DNA from: Pelagihabitans pacificus
Lineage (GTDB): Bacteria; Bacteroidota; Bacteroidia; Flavobacteriales; Flavobacteriaceae
Reading direction: 5' to 3'
Assembly (NCBI RefSeq): GCF_009371985.2
Contig: NZ_VIKU02000006.1
Span: 1 to 64,000 of the forward strand
Length of the DNA: 64,000 bases
Shown here: positions 26,885 to 35,542 of the stretch, piece after piece
Position numbering within the stretch: the stretch's first letter is position 1
How the letters are laid out: each line of letters begins with the position of its first letter
Translations under genes and position numbers: made by a program
Notes under the pieces: generated by a model
The model's input: the letters and a program-made list of their open reading frames with translations, nothing else
The model's database searches: none
Told to the model about the DNA's origin: nothing

Positions 26885-27474
26885 TGTTAAAAAGGATTTT
26901 CGATTTTGTATGCTCTTTAGTAGGGCTAGGGTTGCTATTTCCTTTCTTCCTTATTGTTGCTTTATGGATAAGGCTGGATTCAAAGGGAAAGGTTTTCTAC
27001 AAACAAGTTAGGGTTGGTAAACACAATAAGGATTTCTATCTCTACAAGTTTCGAACAATGGCTGATGGCTCGGATAAAAAGACCCTGATCACGATTGGTA
27101 ATGACGACGCACGGATTACGAACGCAGGAAGGTTTTTAAGAAAATACAAAATCGACGAACTGCCCCAACTGATTAACGTTCTCAAGGGTGATATGAGCTT
27201 GGTAGGCCCAAGACCCGAGGTTCGAAAGTATGTTGACCTTTACTCCGAAAGCCAAATGAAAGTTCTGGATACACGACCCGGCATAACTGACATTGCTTCC
27301 ATAAAGTTCCGAAACGAGAACGAAATCCTTAAAGGCCAAGAAAATCCGGAACAATACTATGTGGAACATCTGATGCCTGAAAAACTTGAACTTAATCTTC
27401 AATATTTGGCCGACCGTAGCTTTTTTGGAGACATACAGCTGATATTTAATACTTTTTTCAAGATTATCAAATAA
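26884..27474 (+). CDS. Bacterial sugar transferase (PglC-type phosphoglycosyl transferase), second copy
   Basis: A 196-residue monotopic phosphoglycosyl transferase, started at ATG 26884 because the TTG one codon earlier overlaps the aminotransferase stop. The N-terminal membrane helix is residues 5-29, KFRTM is at 55-59, and the Asp-Glu pair D91-E92 is in KIDELPQLINVLKGDMS. The C-terminal motif is PGITDIASIKFRNENEI instead of PGITGLAQVSGRN in the copy at 3147, a known variant that suggests a different donor. It probably starts a second lipid-linked glycan or uses the sugar aminated by its partner gene. Confidence 0.92.
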   Translation: MLKRIFDFVCSLVGLGLLFPFFLIVALWIRLDSKGKVFYKQVRVGKHNKDFYLYKFRTMADGSDKKTLITIGNDDARITNAGRFLRKYKIDELPQLINVLKGDMSLVGPRPEVRKYVDLYSESQMKVLDTRPGITDIASIKFRNENEILKGQENPEQYYVEHLMPEKLELNLQYLADRSFFGDIQLIFNTFFKIIK

Positions 27475-27933
27475 GGTATTACCGTCGCTAGCTTGTTAAG
27501 AGGCCGTTCATGGAGGGATTTTTCTTTTCAGGACTCTTTTTGCCCTTCAAGGTTCCTAATTGACTAAACAAATAGGGGATAATTCAAGGTTTCAAAACCT
27601 TTTTCTTACACAGCATGGTAATTTTTTAAATCATTTTGGTAAATAACCTTGCCATGTGGTCCTAACTGCAGGAATCGATAGTTCTTACCATATGACCATT
27701 CTTCAATTAGGAAGGGAACATCTACTAACCAGAACGGTTAACAAGAACTTCTCATTGATATAACGTCTATGAGTCCGCAATTAAGTTTAAAAGCAGGCAA
27801 ATAACAGTGATATCCATTGCTTGTTGTTGGTTTCTCCTTTGAATGCAATTCGAATCCCATCCTTTTCATAAACAAAAAACAAAAACCCCACTAAAAGTGG
27901 GGTAATGTTTTTGAAACTCAAATTCAATAGAAG
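27475..27933. other. Gene-free boundary between the polysaccharide locus and housekeeping genes
   Basis: A 459-base stretch between convergent genes. Apart from the terminator at 27886-27902 I see no gene, RNA or repeat in it. It forms the right edge of the polysaccharide locus, and gene content changes clearly here. Confidence 0.5.
27886..27902 (-). terminator. Rho-independent terminator of the OmpA-family gene
   Basis: CCCCAC (27886-27891) pairs with GTGGGG (27897-27902) around a 5-base loop. Read on the minus strand the hairpin follows the OmpA stop by about 30 bases and is followed by a run of T with single G interruptions (complement of 27871-27885). On the plus strand a shorter T run follows, so it may act both ways. 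Confidence 0.8.
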
Positions 27934-29115
27934 CTAAAGACCAATCAGCATAAATTCCGATCTTCTGTTTTCCCTATGCTTTTCTTCCGGGCAATAAGTA
28001 TTATCATCACATTCATTCATAAGACTCTCTTCTCCTAGGCCTCTGTAAGTCAGTCGATTTAAGGAAATTCCTTTATCCCTTAAATAATTGATTGTCCGTT
28101 CTACCCTCCTTTCGGAAAGCCATTTATTGTAATCGGATGAACCTCTCGAATCTGTATGCGAAGTAATCTTCAACTCCATGGTAGGGTTAGTAGCCAAAAT
28201 CACCGCTAAAGAATCCAGAATGCTTTTTGATTTTCTGTCCAAATATGACGAGTTTAATGCAAAGTAAACATGACCAAGGTCCTTGATTTTATTTTCAAGC
28301 TGTTTTCTACGGTCATTCTCAGCATCCTGTTTGGCCTTCTCTACCGCTGCGAGTCGGGCCTTTTCCCTTTCCCTTTCGAGACGTTCTGCCAGCGCTGCTT
28401 CTTCCTTTGCCCGATTTACTGCTGCAATGGAATCCTGTACCCGCTGTTTTTCCTGTTCCATAGCCTGAATCAGGGCCAATTTCTCTTCACCTTTTTTTGA
28501 CAAACCTTTCTCAATTCCAAATTGATATACCACACCTGCTGCATGCTGCAAGTGATTTGTAATTCCACTTTCTTTGTTTATGGCCCATTTTCCCGAAGAG
28601 CTAAAGTCCAGCCCCCATCGATCTGAAAACCAGGCCCTAAAACCAACAACGGCATTATAGGTTCCTCTTGAATTGTTATTTGCATCGGTATATCCCAATC
28701 CCACGCCCAAATAAGGATCGAACCAGCCGGTCTCACCTACAAGTCGATTAAGGTCGTAGGAAATACGCGCATCTAAACCAAGGTAATCCGATTCTTCGAC
28801 ATTTGTCGCACCGTCTATTATTTTTCCCACCTTGTATTTATTGTAACTGGCTATTGCCTCTATCCCAAGTCCATTTTTAAAATAACGGCCAATACTAATT
28901 CTAGAAGGATAAGGAAGCGCGTTCCATTGGGAGTTTACCGCAAAGAGCTCATCGAATACATCACCGGAATCGTCTACAATATTATAACCCAAACCCAACA
29001 TCCATGAGCTTTTTACAATGCTATCTTTCGAAGTAAGTTTTGGTTCTTCCTGTGAAAAGAGGAGACTGGCAAAAAAGCAAGCCAAGACAGATATTAGTAA
29101 CGTTTTATTTTTCAT
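27934..29115 (-). CDS. OmpA-family outer-membrane protein
   Basis: A 393-residue envelope protein. The signal peptide is residues 1-21 (LLISVLACFFASLLFSQ). Residues about 35-200 form a predicted 8-strand barrel (LGLGYNIVDD, PYLGVGLGYTDANNNSRGTY, AVVGFRAWFSDRWGLDFSS). A charged coiled coil follows (about 210-280), then the OmpA peptidoglycan-binding domain with ALNSSYLD, ITSHTDSRGSSDYNKWLSERR and RGLGEE. It links the outer membrane to the cell wall. It is preceded by a good TAnnTTTG promoter and followed by a terminator, so it is its own unit. Confidence 0.93.
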   Translation of the reverse strand: MKNKTLLISVLACFFASLLFSQEEPKLTSKDSIVKSSWMLGLGYNIVDDSGDVFDELFAVNSQWNALPYPSRISIGRYFKNGLGIEAIASYNKYKVGKIIDGATNVEESDYLGLDARISYDLNRLVGETGWFDPYLGVGLGYTDANNNSRGTYNAVVGFRAWFSDRWGLDFSSSGKWAINKESGITNHLQHAAGVVYQFGIEKGLSKKGEEKLALIQAMEQEKQRVQDSIAAVNRAKEEAALAERLEREREKARLAAVEKAKQDAENDRRKQLENKIKDLGHVYFALNSSYLDRKSKSILDSLAVILATNPTMELKITSHTDSRGSSDYNKWLSERRVERTINYLRDKGISLNRLTYRGLGEESLMNECDDNTYCPEEKHRENRRSEFMLIGL

Positions 29116-29142
29116 AGGTCAAGATTTGGGATTCCGTACCTA

Positions 29143-29173
29143 CAAAGGTACTGGCGGTAAGGACTAAAGGCAA
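29143..29173 (-). promoter_or_regulatory. Bacteroidota-type promoter of the OmpA-family gene
   Basis: On the minus strand the -7 box TACCTTTG (29150-29143) fits TAnnTTTG, and a TTG (29173-29171) lies 20 bases upstream of it, close to the usual 19. The box ends 27 bases before the ATG, giving a short 5' leader. Similar spacing occurs at several other genes in the window. Confidence 0.6.
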
Positions 29174-29334
29174 AATGGCCCTTTAAAAGGTAATTATTCT
29201 CGTTGGACGGCCTTTATATCGGATTCTTCAATGGAATGCCGCATCTTTGAATACCGATCATCGATTAAAAAGAACCGTTGAGCTACGCTACGGTAAACCA
29301 GTGGTAGCTAATTGAAGTAAATGAAAAAAGACCT

Positions 29335-29832
29335 TTAGTTCATGGTCTTAAAGGTGATTTCCTTCTTCGTTAAGGGCATTTTATAAACGCTGAACGGCCG
29401 AGTGGTCGCCGTTGAGCCTTTTTCACTCTTTTTTTGGGTTTTACCCATTCCGATTACTATTTCCTCTTTCGTCTCGTTCAACATGGTTAGCATGGGCATA
29501 CCATTACCATGTTGCTCTCCAGCACAGTGGATAAGTATCAACTCCTTTGAAAAGTCGACCTGTGGTACGGGAATACCGGGCTTTCTAGTACGGTTTATCC
29601 GGGAAAAGAATTTGCGCAGCGATTTATCATCGGTGATGACCATCGTTTCCTGGGTATCGGTCGCAGCATAATTGTCTTGTAGTACCAGTGTTAAACGGTC
29701 ATTATCCTGTTCTTGGACTTCACTAGCTTTCGCCATCACCGATTTCTTTTGACCGTTACAAGATAGGAACACCATTGTCAAGGTCAAGAAAATAACATGA
29801 AAATTAGCTGTAGGCACCTTTAAACCTTCCAT
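29335..29832 (-). CDS. Small lipoprotein, possibly PrcB-like
   Basis: A 165-residue protein with a lipobox (VFLSC, acylated Cys25) after a hydrophobic signal helix at about 11-24. The rest (KSLRKFFSRINRTRKPGIP, then SKELILIHCAGEQHGNG, TKEEIVIGMG and MPLTKKEITF) resembles the PrcB C-terminal fold, a beta-rich domain in periplasmic proteins. This is a weak resemblance. The start overlaps the bshA 3' end by 29 bases; no later ATG keeps the full signal peptide. Function unknown. Confidence 0.65.
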   Translation of the reverse strand: MEGLKVPTANFHVIFLTLTMVFLSCNGQKKSVMAKASEVQEQDNDRLTLVLQDNYAATDTQETMVITDDKSLRKFFSRINRTRKPGIPVPQVDFSKELILIHCAGEQHGNGMPMLTMLNETKEEIVIGMGKTQKKSEKGSTATTRPFSVYKMPLTKKEITFKTMN

Positions 29833-30949
29833 CGTATGCTTTTTTATAAATTGCCTCGTAAAGGGGCAGTACCTTCATAATGTCGAATCTCAAGGCCTCT
29901 TTTTGAGCATTCACCTTAAATTGCTCCAACACTTCGTCATCCTTTAGGATGCTAAGAGCGTTTTTTGCCATGTCCTCGATATCACCGATATCACTTAGAA
30001 ATCCAGTCACCCCATGTTTGTTTACCTCTGGAATGCCACCGGCATTACTTGATATTACCGGAACCTTATTAACCATTGCTTCCAAGGCAGCCAACCCGAA
30101 GCTTTCGGACTCGGAAGGAAGCAAAAACAGGTCTGAAAAACAAAGAATCCTATCTATTTCATGACTATTGCCCAAGAAAATAACCTTGTTGGAAATACCT
30201 AAGTGCTCACAAAGCCATTCCGCATTCTCTTTTTCGGGCCCCTCCCCGACCATTATCAGTTTTGCCGGAAGTTCTTGCTGAATCCTGTAAAATACGTTGA
30301 TGATATCAGGAATTCGCTTTACTTTTCTGAAATTACTGATATGGGTAATGATTTTTTCATCATCATTGGCCATTAAGGATCGTTGGCAATCCGTGAAGGA
30401 ATTACTATATTTTTTTCGATCGATAAAATTAGGGACAACCTCTATTTCTTTTTGGATATCGAAAAACTCCAACGTACCTTGTTTTAGATTCTCTGATACC
30501 GAAGTTACCACATCGGATTGATTGATACTGAAATTCACGGCAGGCTTATAGAACGGATGTTTGCCTACCAATGTTATATCCGTGCCATGCAAGGTAGTGA
30601 TCATCGGAATATAGATATCTTCCTCCTCCAACATCTTCTTGGCCATATATCCAGCGTATGCATGGGGAATGGCGTAATGTACATGTAAGAGCTCTATGCC
30701 GAATAACTTGATCGTATCCACCAATTTACTGGATAATGCCAATTCATATGGTTGATAATGGAATAATGGGTATTCCGGTACATGTACTTCGTGAAAGTGG
30801 ATGTTGTTACCCAACAATTCCAGTCTTACAGGCTGACGATAGGTTACAAAATGCACCTCATGGCCCCGATTGGCCAAGGCTATTCCCAGTTCGGTGGCCA
30901 CCACTCCACTGCCGCCAAAGGTAGGATAACAAACGATTGCTATTTTCAT
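29804..30949 (-). CDS. bshA: N-acetyl-alpha-D-glucosaminyl L-malate synthase, bacillithiol synthesis
   Basis: A 381-residue GT4 enzyme that links UDP-GlcNAc to L-malate, the first step to the thiol bacillithiol. The N-terminus IVCYPTFGGSGVVATELG, then HEVHFVTYRQPVRL, FHEVHVPEYPLFHYQPYE and HVHYAIPHAYAGYMAKK, is characteristic for BshA and separates it from capsule GT4 enzymes. The E-x7-E motif is ESFGLAALE. It is cytosolic. The neighbouring small lipoprotein is probably co-transcribed. Bacillithiol genes are known in many Flavobacteriia. Confidence 0.95.
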   Translation of the reverse strand: MKIAIVCYPTFGGSGVVATELGIALANRGHEVHFVTYRQPVRLELLGNNIHFHEVHVPEYPLFHYQPYELALSSKLVDTIKLFGIELLHVHYAIPHAYAGYMAKKMLEEEDIYIPMITTLHGTDITLVGKHPFYKPAVNFSINQSDVVTSVSENLKQGTLEFFDIQKEIEVVPNFIDRKKYSNSFTDCQRSLMANDDEKIITHISNFRKVKRIPDIINVFYRIQQELPAKLIMVGEGPEKENAEWLCEHLGISNKVIFLGNSHEIDRILCFSDLFLLPSESESFGLAALEAMVNKVPVISSNAGGIPEVNKHGVTGFLSDIGDIEDMAKNALSILKDDEVLEQFKVNAQKEALRFDIMKVLPLYEAIYKKAYDGRFKGAYS

Positions 30950-31099
30950 TGTTCAAATTTAGTGAAAAGCTAGTAGTCTGTCGGTTTTCTTAACCTAATA
31001 TTACAGGTTTTCGGTCTGCGGGGCCCTTGTACGATGTATCGTTACATTTATAGGAATTGATAGGAAACAGATCCTAGGACAGTGGGCAGGGAAGCGCTA

Positions 31100-34012
31100 T
31101 TAGTCCATTATGGCATTGTATATTGCCTCTTGAATCCGGGTGCGAAGACCCGACCTCACCAATAAGGTATTGGTCGCCGAGGGGTAGGTACGATTAGATA
31201 GAAAAACATACACCAATTCTTCCTCGGGGTCGGCCCATGTGTACGTACCGGTAAATCCGCTATGTCCAAAACTCTTTCGGGATACACATTCACAGGCCGG
31301 GCCACCCCCATTTGCATCGGGCTTGTCGAAACCGACACCCCTACGTACCCTTTTATCGCAAAAATAACAGGTGTTGAATTTCTTTACGGTACGCGATTCA
31401 AAAAAACGATCACCGCCGTAAAATCCACCCTGAAGATACATTTGCATTATCTTGGCCACATCGTTAGCATTGCTGAAGAGACCGGCATGACCTCCGACCC
31501 CGCCCTGCATAGCGGCACCCATGTCATGCACATACCCTTGTACCCGTTGATAGCGAAAATATTTATCTTCCTCGGAGGGTACTATCCTGTTTTTATTAAA
31601 TTTTTCGAGTGGATTATACGTTGTATAAAAGGCCCCGATACGCTTATAAAGAAATTCATCGACCAGGCGGTCCAATCGTTTCCCTTTTTTTTGTTCTACA
31701 TATTTTTTCATTACGTAGTAAGCCACGTCGCTATATCGGTATCGGTTCGATTTTAAATCCTGACGACCGATGCGATTATATATCGAATCGGTATAGGCGT
31801 CAGTTAGATATAACTGGTCGCTCACTTTTATTGAAAAACCGTCCGTTGGTGCGTTGCGATAGAATTCCCTTGAAGGTTTACGTTTTTTATCCAAAGTACT
31901 CACGTAAAAAGCAATCCAGGCGGGAAGTCGTCCGTAATGGGACAACGCCTTTAATACGGTCACATTCTTAAGTTCCGTTGTGTCGTATTGGGGAATAAGT
32001 TCACCAAAGGTGTCGCTAAGGCCTATCTCGCCCTGTTCCTCCATCTTCATCACCATCGGTAGTGTAGCAAGAATCTTGGTAACGGAAGCCAAATCGTACA
32101 AATGTTCCGTAGTAACACTATCTTTTGCAGTATAGGTAGGTTTTCCAAAGGCCTTATTGTAAATCACCTTCCCTTTTCTGGCAATTAATACCTGGGCACC
32201 GGGAAACATCAGGGAATCCAACCCATTTTGAACCAATGTATCGACCTTGGCCAATTTTTCGGTACTTAGGCCAACGCGCTCCGGATAACTATAACCCAAA
32301 CGCGACAGAGGCTTCAGTTGTACCGATGTATTAACGGGAAACTCGGAGTGACTGGTCACTGGGAGAACTCCTTTGGCAGGAATAGCCCCAAAAATCAATT
32401 CCGCTGCTTTACGTTGTGCGATGGCACTGTTTTGATATCCTACTACCACAGCGTCAATAGTATTAAACGTAGGCACTTCTAGAAGCGCATAAGGCTTTGC
32501 AAAAACCGATAGAATGGTGTTGGAAGTCCTAGATGCGGCAATCTCTTTCAACCATAACAACTCCCTTTCGGAAAACTTATATGATTTCCAGGGGCTTTCA
32601 TTACTCTTGTGAAAGCCTATGATGACCAAATTGTAATCGGCCAGTTTTTCTTTTAGCGTCCCGATATCCTTCGCATTGACCTGGGTAACCGTTGCATATT
32701 TATTCAGTTCCTCGAAAAAGGGCTTACCGTTGGCATCCCCGAATTTCACATAGGCGATTTTTTTGTTTTCCAATTTTTTAATTCCCATAAGGTAAAAATC
32801 ATTTTTTACCACGGTAATCGCATTTTCTATGGCCTCTTCGTAAACCAGATCATCTTTCTGCGAATTCAAATCCATATACAGACCCTCTAAGTCTATTGGC
32901 CTGTACTTATGCAATCCAACCTTGTACTTCGCCATCAAAATTTTCTTTACAGAGGTAGCCAACCGTTTTTCGGTAATTTTTCCCCGGTTGTAGGCTTTTA
33001 AGAGTTTTTCCTTTGCCAGTTCAACATTGGTCGGCATTAGCAAGATATCGTTCCCTGCCAAAAAGGCCGTTAATTCGACTTCCCCGTTTTTGCCATAATT
33101 GGTTACCCCCTTCATATTAAGGGCATCGGTGAATACCAACCCCTTAAATTTCATTTCATCGATCAAGATTCCTGAAATAACTTGCTCGGAGAGTGAGGAG
33201 GGTAGGTTTTTCTTTAGCTCCATACTGGGAACGTTCAAGTGGGCGACCATTACGCTACTGAGTCCCGCAGCTATCAATTTGCGATAGGGATAAAGCTCAA
33301 CACTATCCAATCGGCTTCTACTTACGTCGATAAGGGGCAAGGAGTAATGCGAATCGGTCGCGGTATCGCCATGTCCCGGAAAGTGCTTACCACTGGATAA
33401 AACCCCTGCGCGTTCCATTCCCTTCACAAAGGCGATGCCCTTTTGCGCCACATTCTCCCTGTCTTCCCCGAACGAGCGGTTACCGATTATGGGATTTTGG
33501 GGGTTGATATTGATATCGATATCCGGCGCAAAATTAATATGTACTCCCAACCGTTTGGCATGTGTCCCGATTCGATAACCAACTTTTTCAACAATACTGC
33601 TGTCGCGTATCGCCCCCAAGGTCATATTCCAAGGAAAGGCATAGGTAGAATCCAAACGCATCGAAAGGCCCCACTCGGCATCCATGCCTATTAGCAAGGG
33701 TGTTTTTGAAAGCTTTTGATAGGTATTGGTCAATTGAGCCTGTCGCACCGGGCCCCCGGTTGAAAAAATGACCCCTCCAATATACTGTTCACTAATGAGT
33801 TTTTTGACACGTTCCTTGCTTGCGGCACTTCCATCCGAGGCAACCATGACCATAAAGAGTTGGCCTATTTTTTCTTCCAACGACATCTTATCATATTGAT
33901 CATCGACCCATTTAACCTGTGCAACGCTGTCTTTTGTGAACAACGGATGACTTTGCCCGTTGGCACATAGAACAAAAAGAAAGAATATAGGGAAGGTTAT
34001 TAAAAATCGCAT
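31100..34012 (-). CDS. GH3 beta-N-acetylhexosaminidase fused to a beta-lactamase-like serine hydrolase
   Basis: A 970-residue exported protein, started at ATG 34010-34012 because it gives a clean signal peptide (MRFLITFPIFFLFVLCANGQ); an ATG 84 bases upstream adds a non-signal leader. The first half is a GH3 domain of the NagZ type with KHFPGHGDT (about 209-217) and VFTDALNMKG. The second half, from about residue 580, is a class C beta-lactamase-like domain with catalytic SVTK (S643, K646), YSDVAYYVM and HSGFTGTYTW. NagZ-type domains remove GlcNAc from muropeptides and the second domain may act on peptides or esters of the same wall fragment. Such fusions are known in Bacteroidota. Confidence 0.93.
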   Translation of the reverse strand: MRFLITFPIFFLFVLCANGQSHPLFTKDSVAQVKWVDDQYDKMSLEEKIGQLFMVMVASDGSAASKERVKKLISEQYIGGVIFSTGGPVRQAQLTNTYQKLSKTPLLIGMDAEWGLSMRLDSTYAFPWNMTLGAIRDSSIVEKVGYRIGTHAKRLGVHINFAPDIDININPQNPIIGNRSFGEDRENVAQKGIAFVKGMERAGVLSSGKHFPGHGDTATDSHYSLPLIDVSRSRLDSVELYPYRKLIAAGLSSVMVAHLNVPSMELKKNLPSSLSEQVISGILIDEMKFKGLVFTDALNMKGVTNYGKNGEVELTAFLAGNDILLMPTNVELAKEKLLKAYNRGKITEKRLATSVKKILMAKYKVGLHKYRPIDLEGLYMDLNSQKDDLVYEEAIENAITVVKNDFYLMGIKKLENKKIAYVKFGDANGKPFFEELNKYATVTQVNAKDIGTLKEKLADYNLVIIGFHKSNESPWKSYKFSERELLWLKEIAASRTSNTILSVFAKPYALLEVPTFNTIDAVVVGYQNSAIAQRKAAELIFGAIPAKGVLPVTSHSEFPVNTSVQLKPLSRLGYSYPERVGLSTEKLAKVDTLVQNGLDSLMFPGAQVLIARKGKVIYNKAFGKPTYTAKDSVTTEHLYDLASVTKILATLPMVMKMEEQGEIGLSDTFGELIPQYDTTELKNVTVLKALSHYGRLPAWIAFYVSTLDKKRKPSREFYRNAPTDGFSIKVSDQLYLTDAYTDSIYNRIGRQDLKSNRYRYSDVAYYVMKKYVEQKKGKRLDRLVDEFLYKRIGAFYTTYNPLEKFNKNRIVPSEEDKYFRYQRVQGYVHDMGAAMQGGVGGHAGLFSNANDVAKIMQMYLQGGFYGGDRFFESRTVKKFNTCYFCDKRVRRGVGFDKPDANGGGPACECVSRKSFGHSGFTGTYTWADPEEELVYVFLSNRTYPSATNTLLVRSGLRTRIQEAIYNAIMD

Positions 34013-34144
34013 GGTACAACTTCTTTGAAATAACTGAAAACATCCGAAATTATTGCCTTTCATCGGTAATATCGCCACTGCTGAAAATATATTCAACTAC
34101 CGTGCCATCCCAAGGTTATCAATAGTTGTTGAAAGGAAATCGCG

Positions 34145-34627
34145 TTACATAAAACGGGCATGCCAACTCTCCGAGGCAGGAACTTCCCAGTGTTCCAAGT
34201 ATTCTCCCTTGTTCGTCACCAGATTGTTAAAGACAACCGTTTTAGGCGACACCGATTTTGATTTGGCCATTTTCTTGAACTCCAATAGGGGTTTATAGGC
34301 AACATACTCCCCTTGTTTGTAGGAGACATTCATCTTGTCCAAGAGGTCTACCCCATATCTTTTTTCCAATTCCTGAATAAAGTGTACCGAAGCATCGATA
34401 GAACAACCTGAGGCTGAAGACATTGTTTGGTCCAATGCCAGGACAATAAAACGATTGTAGCGTATTTCATAGCCAGCATTCAGATGTTGGCCATGTGCGG
34501 TCCATTCCTGTATAAAAGCGTCCATTGCCTGTTTAATTTCGGCGAGTTCTTCTGTGGAAAAGCTCCTGTTCGCCTGATAAATCCACACACGGGAAGTCTC
34601 AGGTAATTTTTCAAATTCTACTAGCAT
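34145..34627 (-). CDS. Conserved flavobacterial protein, often mislabelled ABC transporter ATPase
   Basis: A 160-residue protein of a family frequent in Flavobacteriia. It has no Walker A, signature or Walker B motif, so the common ATPase label is not supported. Visible segments are RVWIYQANRSFSTEELAEI, LNAGYEIRYNRFIVLALDQ, GCSIDASVHFIQELEKRYG and VVFNNLVTNKGEYLEHWEVP. It is probably cytosolic. It lies 93 bases after the iron-sulfur protein gene on the same strand and may belong to that unit. Function unknown. Confidence 0.85.
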   Translation of the reverse strand: MLVEFEKLPETSRVWIYQANRSFSTEELAEIKQAMDAFIQEWTAHGQHLNAGYEIRYNRFIVLALDQTMSSASGCSIDASVHFIQELEKRYGVDLLDKMNVSYKQGEYVAYKPLLEFKKMAKSKSVSPKTVVFNNLVTNKGEYLEHWEVPASESWHARFM

Positions 34628-34720
34628 TTTTTTATTCTTATTTGGGGAATTCTATGGGTTCCTCTCTCCTTTTTGGGAATCGATTAAGAACCACTTTTTT
34701 TTGGTTGATACTACGATAAT

Positions 34721-35512
34721 TTACAAATCCTCCACATCGGCTATCAACTCGGCCACATCCATGACCGCGATCGAGCCTTCCTTTTCCTTGTTCTTTACCC
34801 CGTCGGTCATCATGGTATTACAAAAAGGGCAGGCCGCCGCAATAATTTCCGGACGGGTATCCAAGGCTTGTTCGGTACGCTCGATATTTACGTCTTTGTC
34901 CCCTTTTTCAGGTTCCTTGAACATCTGTGCCCCCCCGGCACCACAGCAAAGACCTCTTTTTTTACAATTTTTCATCTCGACCAACTCCGCATCCAACTTT
35001 CGGATGAGCTCCCTTGGGGCCTCATAGACATTGTTTGCCCTTCCCAGATAGCAGGGGTCGTGGTAGGTAATGCGCTTTCCTTTGAACTTTCCGCCTTCCA
35101 AAGCGATCTTTCCCTCCTCCAGCAACTGTGTCAAAAACTGGGTATGATGCACCACTTCGTAGTTACCCCCTAAACCGGGATATTCGTTCTTTAAGGTGTT
35201 AAAGCAATGGGGACAGGCGGTCACCACTTTTTGGATTCCGTAGCCGTTCATGACTTCGATATTGGTCACTGCCTGCATTTGGAATAAGAACTCGTTCCCT
35301 GCACGTTTGGCCGGATCTCCGGTACAGCTTTCTTCGGTACCCAGCACGGCAAAGGAGACTTTGGCCTTATTCAAAATTTTGATGAAGGCCTTGGTAATCT
35401 TCTTTGCCCTATCGTCAAAGCTACCGGCACAACCGACCCAAAACAATACCTCTGGTTGTTGGCCTGCGGCGGATAATTCTGCCATGGTAGGTACTTTTAA
35501 CTCGTTTCCCAT
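34721..35512 (-). CDS. (Fe-S)-binding protein with two cysteine-rich CCG-type domains (HdrB/GlpC-like)
   Basis: A 263-residue protein with two CCG-type cysteine modules: LFWVGCAGSFDDR with ACPHCFNTLKNEYP, then HDPCYLGRAN with RGLCCGAGGAQMF and AACPFCNTMM. Such domains hold an iron-sulfur cluster and move electrons to disulfides or quinone-linked partners, as in heterodisulfide reductase B, GlpC and LutA. It is probably soluble. The gene directly follows the membrane iron-sulfur protein (30 bases between), so they should form one redox complex whose electron donor is unknown. Confidence 0.9.
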   Translation of the reverse strand: MGNELKVPTMAELSAAGQQPEVLFWVGCAGSFDDRAKKITKAFIKILNKAKVSFAVLGTEESCTGDPAKRAGNEFLFQMQAVTNIEVMNGYGIQKVVTACPHCFNTLKNEYPGLGGNYEVVHHTQFLTQLLEEGKIALEGGKFKGKRITYHDPCYLGRANNVYEAPRELIRKLDAELVEMKNCKKRGLCCGAGGAQMFKEPEKGDKDVNIERTEQALDTRPEIIAAACPFCNTMMTDGVKNKEKEGSIAVMDVAELIADVEDL

Positions 35513-35542
35513 TCCTATTCTTTTCTTAGTTACCCGTATGTT

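Noticed and set aside
30954-30961. TAAATTTG on the minus strand just before bshA
   Set aside because: It fits the box pattern, but lies only four bases before the start codon, so it would give a leaderless transcript; no TTG is at the right distance, so chance is as likely.
34145-34627. ABC transporter ATPase label for the 160-residue protein
   Set aside because: There is no Walker A, Walker B or signature motif, so the label used for relatives is not supported by this sequence.
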